Shown here one piece after another: positions 42,999-50,408 of a DNA stretch of 64,000 nt. Origin of the DNA: Entomospira nematocerorum (GTDB lineage: Bacteria; Spirochaetota; Spirochaetia; WRBN01); contig NZ_CP118168.1 of the NCBI RefSeq assembly GCF_028748105.1, positions 682,001 through 746,000 of the forward strand, written 5' to 3'. The first letter of the stretch is position 1. Each line of letters opens with the position of its first letter. The notes beneath the pieces are model-generated. The model ran no database searches. It was not told where the DNA came from and saw only the letters and a program-made list of their open reading frames with translations. Both the position numbers and the translations under genes were made by a program.

Positions 42999-44384
42999 AT
43001 GAGGAAAATGTTATTGCTTCTAGCGGCTTTTGTTTCGTTAGGGTATGCAGGGTATGCGCAGGATGAGAGTGAGAGTGAGAGTTCTCGCTTCATCAATGAA
43101 ATCAAAATCACAGGGGAAGTGGATGTTCGTAGCCAGTTAAATCTGAACGGTACTGGATATGCCGGTATTGATAAGGCAGAGCTTGCATTTAGCTATCGAT
43201 TTACGGAGTATACAGGTGCAGTATATACCATGCGTTTAGGTAGTGACCTAGAAGGTGGCTGGGGGGGCAATTGGAATGGTTCTGGTATGGGTGGTACGGG
43301 GAGACCTAGCGTTAGAACCGAAAATTTCTACGCTTACACAGATATCCTTGCAGAGCTCAATGTGAACCAAGCTATTGGTATGGGGTTCAAAGTTGGTAAA
43401 ATTGATGATCAATCTGAATATCGCGTTAAGCACCACGCGCTTGATTTTGGATTTGAAACAGGTGATGGTCTTCGTAATGACAAGCTAGGGGATGTTATCA
43501 ATATTCGTTGGGATTTCCCTATTAATGCTATTAAGGAGTATTTCCCACTTAATATTTGGGTTATTCATGATGCTGATTTTAGTCGAAGTAATAAAGACGC
43601 TAGTGTTAGTGTTCATCTTGATAGCCATGGAATGACTCTTGCTGATGATATGATTGCGATTGATTGGAACGTTTACTATAACTACCGTGGAACTGCTGCA
43701 GGTGGTACCGTGAAGCTAAGCCCAGCTCTTGAAAAACATACAGTTGGTGGCTCTATGGGTATGAGTGTAAACGTTACAGATGAAGTTCGTATCGGATTTG
43801 GGTTTACAATTGATTACGGCACATTCACTCATGCTAAGGCATTTACTGGAAGTGGTGTTGCTTCTGAGAAGCGTGACTTAAGTTCTAGCGCATTATCCTT
43901 GGGTGTTTTACATCGTGATCAACTCACCTATGGTGTTGGTGTGCGCTTTGGATTAGCTTCTGCTTTTACTTTTAATCTCGGGTACATTGGATCTGTTAAT
44001 ATGGCTGGGTTCACCCCATTAATTGGAACGGCCGCTGCTAATAGTTTTGATCGACATGCACTAGCCATTAGAACCGACTTTATGCCACTCAATTGGCTTA
44101 ATATTTATCTAGGATTAGGTGTTGATTTACGTAGTGATAAAGCAATGCAGGCTGCGTTCTCTACTAACAAAATTCATGGGTATGAGAGAATCAGTGTTGA
44201 TGTGGGAACAATATTCAAGCCTATTTCTCACATGAGTATCTATCTCGGTTATTTCTGGGGTAATATGAATAATGGTTCTATTAATGATACACATTGGAGA
44301 CATAATCTTGATGGAACAACCGCAGGACATGCAAAAGATTTAATGGGTAATCATTTTTATATTAAGACGAAGATTGCGTTCTAA
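42999..44384 (+). CDS. Outer-membrane beta-barrel protein
   Basis: About 461 residues from the ATG at 42999, the third of three consecutive ATGs and the one spaced seven bases from AGGAG. There is a signal peptide (MLLLLAAFVSLGYAGYAQ), an acidic linker (DESESESS), then barrel strands beginning INEIKITGEVDVRSQLN. The C-terminus GNHFYIKTKIAF ends in Phe, as BAM substrates do. It resembles the protein at 3178-4590 in length, opening strand and composition. With a consensus promoter and its own terminator it is a good candidate for a major outer-membrane protein. Confidence 0.75.
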   Translation: MRKMLLLLAAFVSLGYAGYAQDESESESSRFINEIKITGEVDVRSQLNLNGTGYAGIDKAELAFSYRFTEYTGAVYTMRLGSDLEGGWGGNWNGSGMGGTGRPSVRTENFYAYTDILAELNVNQAIGMGFKVGKIDDQSEYRVKHHALDFGFETGDGLRNDKLGDVINIRWDFPINAIKEYFPLNIWVIHDADFSRSNKDASVSVHLDSHGMTLADDMIAIDWNVYYNYRGTAAGGTVKLSPALEKHTVGGSMGMSVNVTDEVRIGFGFTIDYGTFTHAKAFTGSGVASEKRDLSSSALSLGVLHRDQLTYGVGVRFGLASAFTFNLGYIGSVNMAGFTPLIGTAAANSFDRHALAIRTDFMPLNWLNIYLGLGVDLRSDKAMQAAFSTNKIHGYERISVDVGTIFKPISHMSIYLGYFWGNMNNGSINDTHWRHNLDGTTAGHAKDLMGNHFYIKTKIAF

Positions 44385-44416
44385 TTATTTTATTTAAGTT
44401 AAAATAAAGAAGGGAT

Positions 44417-44452
44417 GAGTCAAGGTAGTATAGACCTTGACTCTCTTTTATT
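44417..44452 (+). terminator. Terminator of the second beta-barrel gene
   Basis: Perfect 10-bp stem (44417-44426 with 44434-44443), seven-base loop, then a T-rich run. Confidence 0.85.
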
Positions 44453-44492
44453 AAAATGGATATAATTACTGTAAAATGAAAGAGGATTTCAT

Positions 44493-44600
44493 GTGAAACG
44501 AGTTTTATTAAATATATTTTTAGGTGGAGCGGCTTTAGTAGTTTTTGCCGTGATTCTTCTAGGTGGACTATTATTAACTCAAGAACTATTACGAATATAG
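44493..44600 (+). CDS. 35-residue single-helix membrane peptide
   Basis: The GTG at 44493 follows AGAGGA by seven bases. The peptide has a basic start (MKRVLLN) and one long hydrophobic helix (IFLGGAALVVFAVILLGGLLL), then TQELLRI. The stop at 44598-44600 is one base from the ATG of the next membrane protein, which has no clear ribosome binding site of its own. Translational coupling is therefore likely. It falls below usual length cut-offs. Confidence 0.55.
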   Translation: MKRVLLNIFLGGAALVVFAVILLGGLLLTQELLRI

Positions 44601-44601
44601 G

Positions 44602-45366
44602 ATGACTATCAATGCACGTAATCGCTTGAATATATTTCTGCTCACCCTGAATAGTAGTATATTGTTATTCTTGGTATATTGGATATGGCGATCTAATGAA
44701 CTCAGTATAAAGAATAACGCGGTTTTATCTATACTAGGTTCTGTTGTTATTGCATTGTTTATTTTATTTACTATAATTATTTTGTTTAAAAAAACAAATG
44801 CTCCAGAACTCGTTTTACTACTTGTGTATTCAGTCGGTCTATCTTTACAGCCATTACGCTTTTTTTTAGTCTATCCCTATGCATTGAATACACAAACGAT
44901 ACAAGTTTTTAGTACATATATGGCTGTTTTTGGATATTTTCTATCTCTATCAACACTACTATTTATAGGTCTATATGAAATTAATGCAATTTTACTTCGT
45001 GTAAAAGAAATTTTAATCTATTTTGCAATTTTACTATATATTTTTATTGCATCACAACCACTGAATGTTATTGATATGGAATCTGGATATTTATTTCAAT
45101 TTACAGATGCAATGACCATATCACTACTATATTTTATTTTATATGTGTTAACAATTTTGGTTAGTATGATTCTTCTCTTTATTAAAGAGGAGAATCATAA
45201 ACCATATTTTGCCATTGCTATTCTGACATTATATATTGCTATGACATTATTATGGGAAGCACGAAATTTTTTTCTTACAGCTCTTGGTTTTTTCTTACAG
45301 GTAGGAGGCTTTGTTATGCTATTTATGTTGATAAGAAGAAGATATTTGTGGTTCAGGTGGTCATGA
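44602..45366 (+). CDS. Multi-pass membrane protein, about seven helices
   Basis: 254 residues, overwhelmingly hydrophobic: seven or so membrane segments from FLLTLNSSILLFLVYWIW to FFLQVGGFVMLFMLI, with basic cytoplasmic ends. No family is recognised; the seven-helix layout recalls sensor-type 7TM domains but no signalling domain is attached. Its 3' end overlaps the converging CCA-adding enzyme gene by 14 bases. Confidence 0.6.
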   Translation: MTINARNRLNIFLLTLNSSILLFLVYWIWRSNELSIKNNAVLSILGSVVIALFILFTIIILFKKTNAPELVLLLVYSVGLSLQPLRFFLVYPYALNTQTIQVFSTYMAVFGYFLSLSTLLFIGLYEINAILLRVKEILIYFAILLYIFIASQPLNVIDMESGYLFQFTDAMTISLLYFILYVLTILVSMILLFIKEENHKPYFAIAILTLYIAMTLLWEARNFFLTALGFFLQVGGFVMLFMLIRRRYLWFRWS

Positions 45367-46675
45367 AAAATTTAGCTGCTTGCATTAGATGTGTCTTAGT
45401 ATTAAATTCAGGATCCTCTAATACCAGTTCTAATAGTTGTTGCAGCAACTCCCCAATTTGTTTGCCGACTGGTACACCTATTGCGACTAAATCCGAGCCA
45501 TTAATTGCTAGCTGCTGGATCTGTATCGTCGGATTTGCTTGAATAATGAGAGAAACTCTTTGATAAAATACATCTAAATCAAAAACGGATCGCATGCACG
45601 CACGATAAAGGGCTTTATTGAGGAGGAGTAACTCATCAACATGCTCAATTCCAACCTTAGATAGCCATCGGCGAATGTCCCCATCACTCCATGTATCAAG
45701 AAGAATAAGCTCTTGATGGCGAATAAGGTGAGAAACCTTTACTTTCATTGCGTTACTGGATTTATATCGTGTTAAGAGTATTTCAGCTTGTTTTGCACTG
45801 TGATAGATTGCCTGATAGGACTCTGATGCGGGTTCATTTTCTCCAAGTGCACTCAGGAAAATAGCTATTCGCAGATGTAACGCTTCATTAGGAGTATAGG
45901 TGAGTGCAGTTAGAAGAGTTTGCCATAGTGTTTGGTTGGGAAGTATGATTTTTTGATGGTAAAAATTGAGTTCTGGAAAAAGAATTTCAGTAATTCCTAG
46001 CTGGTATGCAATATCAATAGCATAGCTTGCACGAGAACCTGTTAAGAGTTTTTTTAACTCTTTTGTAATTCTTTCTTTACTAACATGTGTAAGGTGTATA
46101 GCCTGTTGCTTCATGGCAAGAGCTGTATTACGCTCTAATTCAAAATTAGGGAGTTGAGAGAGAAATCGAATACCTCGCAGTATACGCAAAACATCTTCAT
46201 GAAATCGCTCTTGAGGGCTACCAATAGCCTTTAGCTCTTGCTGCATGATGGCATCAATCCCCCCTAGCGGGTCATAGAATTCATTATGAAGGATATCATA
46301 GGCAATAGCATTGATTGTAAAGTCTCGACGCTTGAGATCTTCATCGATTGACTGCACAAATGCTACTGTGTCAGGACGTCGAAAGTCTGTATAATCACTC
46401 TCTGTACGGAATGTTGTAACTTCAAATGGTATATTATGATATAAGATAGTTACAGTTCCATGATTAATACCTGTAGGAATTGTTTGTTTGAAGATTTTAC
46501 TGACCTCTTTTGGCGAGGCGTTTGTAGCGAGATCGATGTCTAGAGACTCTTTTTTTAGGAAGTGATCTCGTACAGCTCCTCCAACGACGTAGCAAGAAAA
46601 TCCATGATCATAAAATTTTTTTGCTATACTATGAAGAGTATTTTGAAATTTTGGAAATGGCAGTTCGTTATGCAT
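45353..46675 (-). CDS. cca: CCA-adding tRNA nucleotidyltransferase (class II)
   Basis: 440 residues. The head domain shows GGAVRD, SLDIDLAT (catalytic Asp pair), RRDFTINAIAYD, the DPLGGIDAI block and ERFHEDVLRILRGIRF. The C-terminal part is helical; the HD metal site of some relatives is absent. It adds CCA to tRNA 3' ends, which all four tRNAs in this window need. A poly(A) polymerase of the same family is the main alternative. The start overlaps the rbgA stop by eight bases. Confidence 0.9.
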   Translation of the reverse strand: MHNELPFPKFQNTLHSIAKKFYDHGFSCYVVGGAVRDHFLKKESLDIDLATNASPKEVSKIFKQTIPTGINHGTVTILYHNIPFEVTTFRTESDYTDFRRPDTVAFVQSIDEDLKRRDFTINAIAYDILHNEFYDPLGGIDAIMQQELKAIGSPQERFHEDVLRILRGIRFLSQLPNFELERNTALAMKQQAIHLTHVSKERITKELKKLLTGSRASYAIDIAYQLGITEILFPELNFYHQKIILPNQTLWQTLLTALTYTPNEALHLRIAIFLSALGENEPASESYQAIYHSAKQAEILLTRYKSSNAMKVKVSHLIRHQELILLDTWSDGDIRRWLSKVGIEHVDELLLLNKALYRACMRSVFDLDVFYQRVSLIIQANPTIQIQQLAINGSDLVAIGVPVGKQIGELLQQLLELVLEDPEFNTKTHLMQAAKFFMTT

Positions 46676-47480
46676 GGGGAGGAACCTCCAAACAAAAAGA
46701 TCCGAGTTTTCCTCCTCTAAGGTCGTTTAGTATCATTAGTGTTGTGGCTTCTAAATCAGGCTTATTAAAGGTCTCTTTGAGCGTGTAAAGATAGTCATCT
46801 ACGTGTTCTTGCATCGGGATTTTATATCGGGCTTCAAAAACAGCATTATAATGAGTTTTTAAGAAGGGGTAGAGATTACTAAAGGCTTCGCTTGGTAGAT
46901 ATACCTCATCACGTACGGCAGCCAAGATGGCAAGGCGTGATGCAACGGCTTGATCTTCTAGGTTAGGCCAGAGAAGTCCAGGAGTATCATAAATATCTAG
47001 ACTTTGTGCATGATATAGGGTTACCTGACGTGTTACACCAGGCTGATTAGCAGCTTTTGCTTTATGAGATCGAGCAAGAGCATTGATGATGGTGCTTTTC
47101 CCACAGTTGGGAACTCCGATAATGAGTGCACGTGGATTACGAATTCGCTGAGAGTCTTTCATCTTTGCGATATGATGGACTTCTCCTTTGATTCTATCCA
47201 GATTAGCCCTGGTTTTGGCGGAGATTGTCAGAGTTCGTAGCTTGTTATGAACCTTATAATATTCCTGCCATTGCTTTAGAAATATGGGATCGGCAAGCTC
47301 TGCCTTATTAAGTAGAAGAATTCGAGGTTTCTTCCCGATGATCTCAGAGAGAAGCGGATTTCTACTGCTCCAAGGAGCACGAGCATCGGCAACTTCTAAA
47401 ATCACATCGACTAAGGGAAGCGTTGATTGAAGGGTCTGTCGCAACTTGTGCATGTGCCCGGGATACCACTGAATAGCCAT
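46668..47480 (-). CDS. rbgA: Ribosome biogenesis GTPase RbgA/YlqF
   Basis: 270 residues. The circularly permuted GTPase order is visible: G4 (LLNKAEL) precedes G1 (GVPNCGKSTIIN) and G3 (DTPGL). The N-terminal MAIQWYPGHMHKLRQTL is typical of the family. It assists late 50S assembly. rpsU lies just upstream on the same strand, so both may share the rpsU promoter. Confidence 0.94.
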   Translation of the reverse strand: MAIQWYPGHMHKLRQTLQSTLPLVDVILEVADARAPWSSRNPLLSEIIGKKPRILLLNKAELADPIFLKQWQEYYKVHNKLRTLTISAKTRANLDRIKGEVHHIAKMKDSQRIRNPRALIIGVPNCGKSTIINALARSHKAKAANQPGVTRQVTLYHAQSLDIYDTPGLLWPNLEDQAVASRLAILAAVRDEVYLPSEAFSNLYPFLKTHYNAVFEARYKIPMQEHVDDYLYTLKETFNKPDLEATTLMILNDLRGGKLGSFCLEVPPHA

Positions 47481-47525
47481 GAGATACCTTTCATCAAAAA
47501 ACTAATTTTTCCATTCAAAATCACT

Positions 47526-47560
47526 ACCAATACTGATATGTTTTATATATCAGTATTGGT
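47526..47560. repeat. Strong 14-bp inverted repeat between rpsU and rbgA
   Basis: ACCAATACTGATAT (47526-47539) is perfectly repeated inverted at 47547-47560 with a seven-base loop. No T run follows on either strand, so a simple terminator is unlikely. An mRNA processing or stabilising hairpin between rpsU and rbgA fits better. A smaller AATAAGTA/TACTTATT hairpin covers the rpsU stop. Confidence 0.75.
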
Positions 47561-47578
47561 AGAATAAGTAATAATAAT

Positions 47579-47788
47579 TTAATACTTATTATTTGTCGTC
47601 GAACGACGACTTTTCTTTGCTTGTTTACGAATCATTGCCTTTTTCTTGCGATTATTGATGGTGGAAGGTTTTTCATAAAATTCGCGATTTTTCCATTCAC
47701 GAATAATGCCTTCTTTCTCAACGATGCGTTTGAAGCGTTTGATGGCCTTTTCTAGTGGCTCATCATCATTTACCTTTATCGTGGCGAT
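47579..47788 (-). CDS. rpsU: Ribosomal protein bS21 with an AUC start position
   Basis: 69 residues, clearly bS21: ATIKVNDDEPLEKAIKRF, FKRIVEKEG, REFYEKPS, then a basic tail. bS21 binds the small-subunit platform near the anti-Shine-Dalgarno and aids initiation. The normal start MATIKV would need ATG at 47788-47786, but the codon is ATC. No ATG, GTG or TTG is in frame until residue 52. A very strong Shine-Dalgarno sequence (47807-47794) ends five bases before the ATC. An AUG overlapping that site (47795-47793) is in another frame and too close. I therefore place the start at the ATC. A sequencing error is the main alternative. Confidence 0.85.
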   Translation of the reverse strand: MATIKVNDDEPLEKAIKRFKRIVEKEGIIREWKNREFYEKPSTINNRKKKAMIRKQAKKSRRSTTNNKY

Positions 47789-47793
47789 ATGTC

Positions 47794-47807
47794 ATCACCC
47801 CCTTTCT
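47794..47807 (-). promoter_or_regulatory. Extended Shine-Dalgarno sequence of rpsU
   Basis: On the reverse strand AGAAAGGGGGTGAT is complementary to the usual bacterial 16S 3' tail over 14 bases, with one G-U pair. The G core lies nine bases before the ATC start position, the normal spacing. Confidence 0.75.
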
Positions 47808-47822
47808 GTTATCAGATCCCTT

Positions 47823-47851
47823 ATTTTATGCAATATAAATCATTTTGTCAA
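47823..47851 (-). promoter_or_regulatory. Promoter of rpsU
   Basis: Reverse strand: TTGACA (47851-47846), 17-base spacer, TAAAAT (47828-47823). The predicted leader is about 28 bases, nearly all taken up by the extended Shine-Dalgarno sequence. Confidence 0.8.
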
Positions 47852-47861
47852 GAGCAGGGAC

Positions 47862-47890
47862 TTGACAGGATATCCTTGTAAATCTATAAT
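47862..47890 (+). promoter_or_regulatory. Consensus promoter diverging from rpsU
   Basis: TTGACA (47862-47867), 17-base spacer, TATAAT (47885-47890). Both boxes are perfect. The next + strand gene starts at 48135, so the leader would be about 240 bases or an unannotated small RNA is made. Confidence 0.75.
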
Positions 47891-48085
47891 ACTTGTTGAA
47901 GTGAGAACTATTTATTATTTATTGAACGCTTTTTTTTTAATAAAAAGGTAGATATTGTAATTGCGATATAGTATATTAATGATGGCTAGTATTATTATAT
48001 AAAACATAAAAAAGAGTATAATCTATTTGTTCCTTTAGAAGAATTTTCGCTATCTTGAAGGAGTAGGGAAGAAGATAAATCAACT
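47891..48085. other. A/T-rich stretch between the rpsU/tetR promoters
   Basis: No gene is supported. It contains a nine-T run (47931-47939) after a weak AAGTG/CGCTT stem that might end a short transcript from the 47862 promoter, and a second TATAAT-like box near 48025. The latter could be a nearer tetR promoter with a poor -35. Confidence 0.35.
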
Positions 48086-48103
48086 ATTTTGAGTAGTCAA
48101 AAT
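48086..48103. promoter_or_regulatory. Candidate operator of the TetR regulator
   Basis: A perfect palindrome of ATTTTGA, four-base spacer and TCAAAAT, 32 bases upstream of the TetR start. TetR proteins commonly bind such repeats in their own leader or promoter. Confidence 0.45.
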
Positions 48104-48134
48104 TAACTCGATGGGTAATTTTAAGGAGAAAAAC

Positions 48135-48809
48135 ATGGAAACAGCGAAAAAAAAATACCACTATCAGGCTGACTTAAAGCAGGATCTTCTTGAAAAAGGT
48201 ATTCAAATTATCTGTGAAAAGGGCGTTGGTGCTCTCACACTAAAGGCACTTGCCAACTCATTAGGCGTAACAAGTGCAGCAATGTATCATCATTATTCAG
48301 ACAAAAAGGCATTAATGGCAGCTATTGTAGCTAAACGTCTTGATGAACTTAATAAATTGTTGGAAGAACATGCATTTGAACCTTTTAAAGATGATATCGT
48401 GAGCATGTTTGTCAAAGCTTCAATGGTTATTTATGATTTTTGTGAGGAACATCCAGAATTTTTGATCATTGCGAATGGCGATGCTGTTGAAGATTGGAGT
48501 GAGTATCCTGCATTAATGGATAGTCTTGATCGTATTCTATCAAAGCCACTTATTGCTATTACACAGGCTCAGGGTGCAGGAATTATTAAGAGTGGAGATC
48601 CTAAATCATTCTTAATGATGGCATTTTCATCTATTTATGGCTATCTCGTATTGGTCTTTAGTCGTAAAAAAACTCTCCTTAGTTCCTCAGATCCTAAATC
48701 ATGGCGGCGTAATTATTTTGAAGTAGCGTGCAGTGCTATTAACACCATTCGTGTAAATCAAGGTAGCTGGCGTACTGAGTTTCAGCAAGTTGAGCAAGCT
48801 ATTTTGTAG
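48135..48809 (+). CDS. TetR-family transcriptional regulator
   Basis: 224 residues from the ATG at 48135, six bases after AAGGAG; the ATG at 48111 precedes that site. The N-terminal helix-turn-helix is standard: DLLEKGIQIICEKGVGALTLKALANSLGVTSAAMYHHYSDKKALMAAI. The C-terminal ligand domain (about 60-200) resembles the WHG/TetR_C group, with WSEYPALMDSLDRIL. The target is unknown. It is followed by its own terminator, beyond which znuACB converges. Confidence 0.88.
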   Translation: METAKKKYHYQADLKQDLLEKGIQIICEKGVGALTLKALANSLGVTSAAMYHHYSDKKALMAAIVAKRLDELNKLLEEHAFEPFKDDIVSMFVKASMVIYDFCEEHPEFLIIANGDAVEDWSEYPALMDSLDRILSKPLIAITQAQGAGIIKSGDPKSFLMMAFSSIYGYLVLVFSRKKTLLSSSDPKSWRRNYFEVACSAINTIRVNQGSWRTEFQQVEQAIL

Positions 48810-48840
48810 CATGTGATTATATTAGTGGTAAGTTAGAGAC

Positions 48841-48876
48841 GATCCTCCTAATTTGTTTTTTAGGAGGATTTTTTAT
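48841..48876. terminator. Terminator between tetR and znuB
   Basis: An 11-bp stem (GATCCTCCTAA with TTAGGAGGATT, 48841-48851 and 48860-48870) followed by a T run on the + strand. It may also end the znu operon from the other side. Confidence 0.85.
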
Positions 48877-48879
48877 AAA

Positions 48880-49701
48880 TTATGAAAATTTTTTTCTTTT
48901 CACAATATGTACGATGCTTAGTATAAAGAGATTGAACATAATGATAGAAGCTCCAGAGGGTATCTCTAGCAAAATGGATAAGATAATACCAGAATAAAAG
49001 GTAATTACTGCAATAACCATGGAGAATACGACTAAAGATCGATAACTTTTTGCTATATGATTAGCAATGGTAACAGGAAAAATAATCAGGCTAGAGATAA
49101 GAAGACTTCCTGTTAGACGCATACCGATGGCAACTGTAATTCCCGTAAGAATTGCAATAATAATTTTGTATAGACGTGTATTAATACCTCTAGTTTTTGC
49201 ATACTCTTCATCATGAGTAATGAGGAAGAGTCGATTGTGGAGCAGGAGTGTCGAGATAATGACGATGCTACCAAGAAGAATACTAGCTTTTACATCACTA
49301 TGTGTAAGTGTTAAAATAGAGCCAAACAGATATCCAGCTATATCTACAGAGAAACCTTTACTCTTAGTTGCTACTATAATGCCAAACGCTAGAGAAGCGT
49401 TGGATATAATACCAATAAGAGCATCAGAGTAAATTCCTTGACGCTCGTTCAGCAGAACAATAATAATAGCAGCGACAACCATTGTGGGAATAGTTAAGTA
49501 CAACGGTGCCCAAGAGAGAGCTACGGCTAGTGAGACAGCCCCAAAACCTATATGTGCTAGACCATCACCAATAAGGGAAAGACGTTTGTATACAAGAACA
49601 GAACCTAACAGTGCTGTTGATAGAGATAATATGAATCCTACAATCAGAGATCGCTGTACGAAGTCTAATGAGAGGAGTTCTCCGAGTTGGAGGATATTCA
49701 T
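48880..49701 (-). CDS. znuB: Zinc/manganese ABC transporter permease
   Basis: 273 residues with seven to eight membrane helices. The ABC-3 family pattern is visible: LLGSVLVYKRLSLIGDGLAHIGFGAVSLAVAL near the N-terminus, RGINTRLYKIIIAILTGITVAIGMRLTGSLLISSLIIFPV in the second half. It forms the membrane channel of the ZnuABC-type importer. The start overlaps the znuC stop as ATGA. Confidence 0.9.
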   Translation of the reverse strand: MNILQLGELLSLDFVQRSLIVGFILSLSTALLGSVLVYKRLSLIGDGLAHIGFGAVSLAVALSWAPLYLTIPTMVVAAIIIVLLNERQGIYSDALIGIISNASLAFGIIVATKSKGFSVDIAGYLFGSILTLTHSDVKASILLGSIVIISTLLLHNRLFLITHDEEYAKTRGINTRLYKIIIAILTGITVAIGMRLTGSLLISSLIIFPVTIANHIAKSYRSLVVFSMVIAVITFYSGIILSILLEIPSGASIIMFNLFILSIVHIVKRKKFS

Positions 49702-50408
49702 TGATTCTTTTCTTGCTCCTTTAGATGCCAGAAGTGTTTTGATCCAAAAAACTGGATAGTCTTATCAATGAGAACGACATTTTTTGCATACTTACGTACT
49801 GCATCTTGATCATGAGATACCATTAGAATAGACAGACCTTTATCATTTAATTGTGCCAATAATGCATATAAATCCGCAGTAGCTTGAGTATCAAGACCAG
49901 TTGTCGGTTCATCTAGGATGAGAAGTTTTGGCTTTGAGACTAAGGATCTTGCTAGGAGAACGCGACGTTTTTGTCCACCTGAAAGTTGACTAATTTGCCG
50001 ATCTGCAAGATGACCAATATTGAGATCTTCGAGAAGTTCTTTTGCATACTGTTTTACTCCACGCTTATACAAAAAGTAAGGAGCCCTTCTATCTTGGTTG
50101 CCCGAGAGAATGACTTCCCATACGCTTGCAGGCATGGAGGCTAGGTGATAACTTTCTTGCGGAAGATAGCTAATTGCGTAACGATCAATGTAGTAGGACA
50201 CACTACCTTCACTGGGCTCTAAAAGACCGACAATAATCTTTACAAGTGAACTCTTCCCAGCACCATTACTACCCAGTAGACAGAGATAATCACCCTGATG
50301 TAAGCATAGGTTAATATCATGCAATGCTTGGATATGATTAGCATAGTGATGGCTAATATTTTTTAGCTCAATAATTGCATTGGGGCAGGGAATCGGCTCA
50401 CACTTCAT
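49698..50408 (-). CDS. znuC: Zinc/manganese ABC transporter ATPase
   Basis: 236 residues. Walker A LLGSNGAGKSSLVK, signature LSGGQKRRVLLARSL, Walker B LLILDEPTTGLD, H-switch MVSHD. It powers the ZnuB permease. It starts directly after the znuA stop and overlaps znuB, so the three are one operon (znuA-znuC-znuB). Confidence 0.92.
   Translation of the reverse strand: MKCEPIPCPNAIIELKNISHHYANHIQALHDINLCLHQGDYLCLLGSNGAGKSSLVKIIVGLLEPSEGSVSYYIDRYAISYLPQESYHLASMPASVWEVILSGNQDRRAPYFLYKRGVKQYAKELLEDLNIGHLADRQISQLSGGQKRRVLLARSLVSKPKLLILDEPTTGLDTQATADLYALLAQLNDKGLSILMVSHDQDAVRKYAKNVVLIDKTIQFFGSKHFWHLKEQEKNQ

Noticed and set aside
47759..47797. Programmed +1 frameshift from the AUG at 47795 as an explanation for rpsU
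   Set aside because: That AUG overlaps the end of the Shine-Dalgarno match, only two bases from its G core, and the short frame shows no slippery sequence before its stop. Direct AUC initiation fits spacing better.
47931..47939. Nine-T run as an intrinsic terminator of a small RNA
   Set aside because: The preceding stem is only about five weak pairs with a long A/T loop, so it is not convincing enough to annotate as a terminator or RNA gene.
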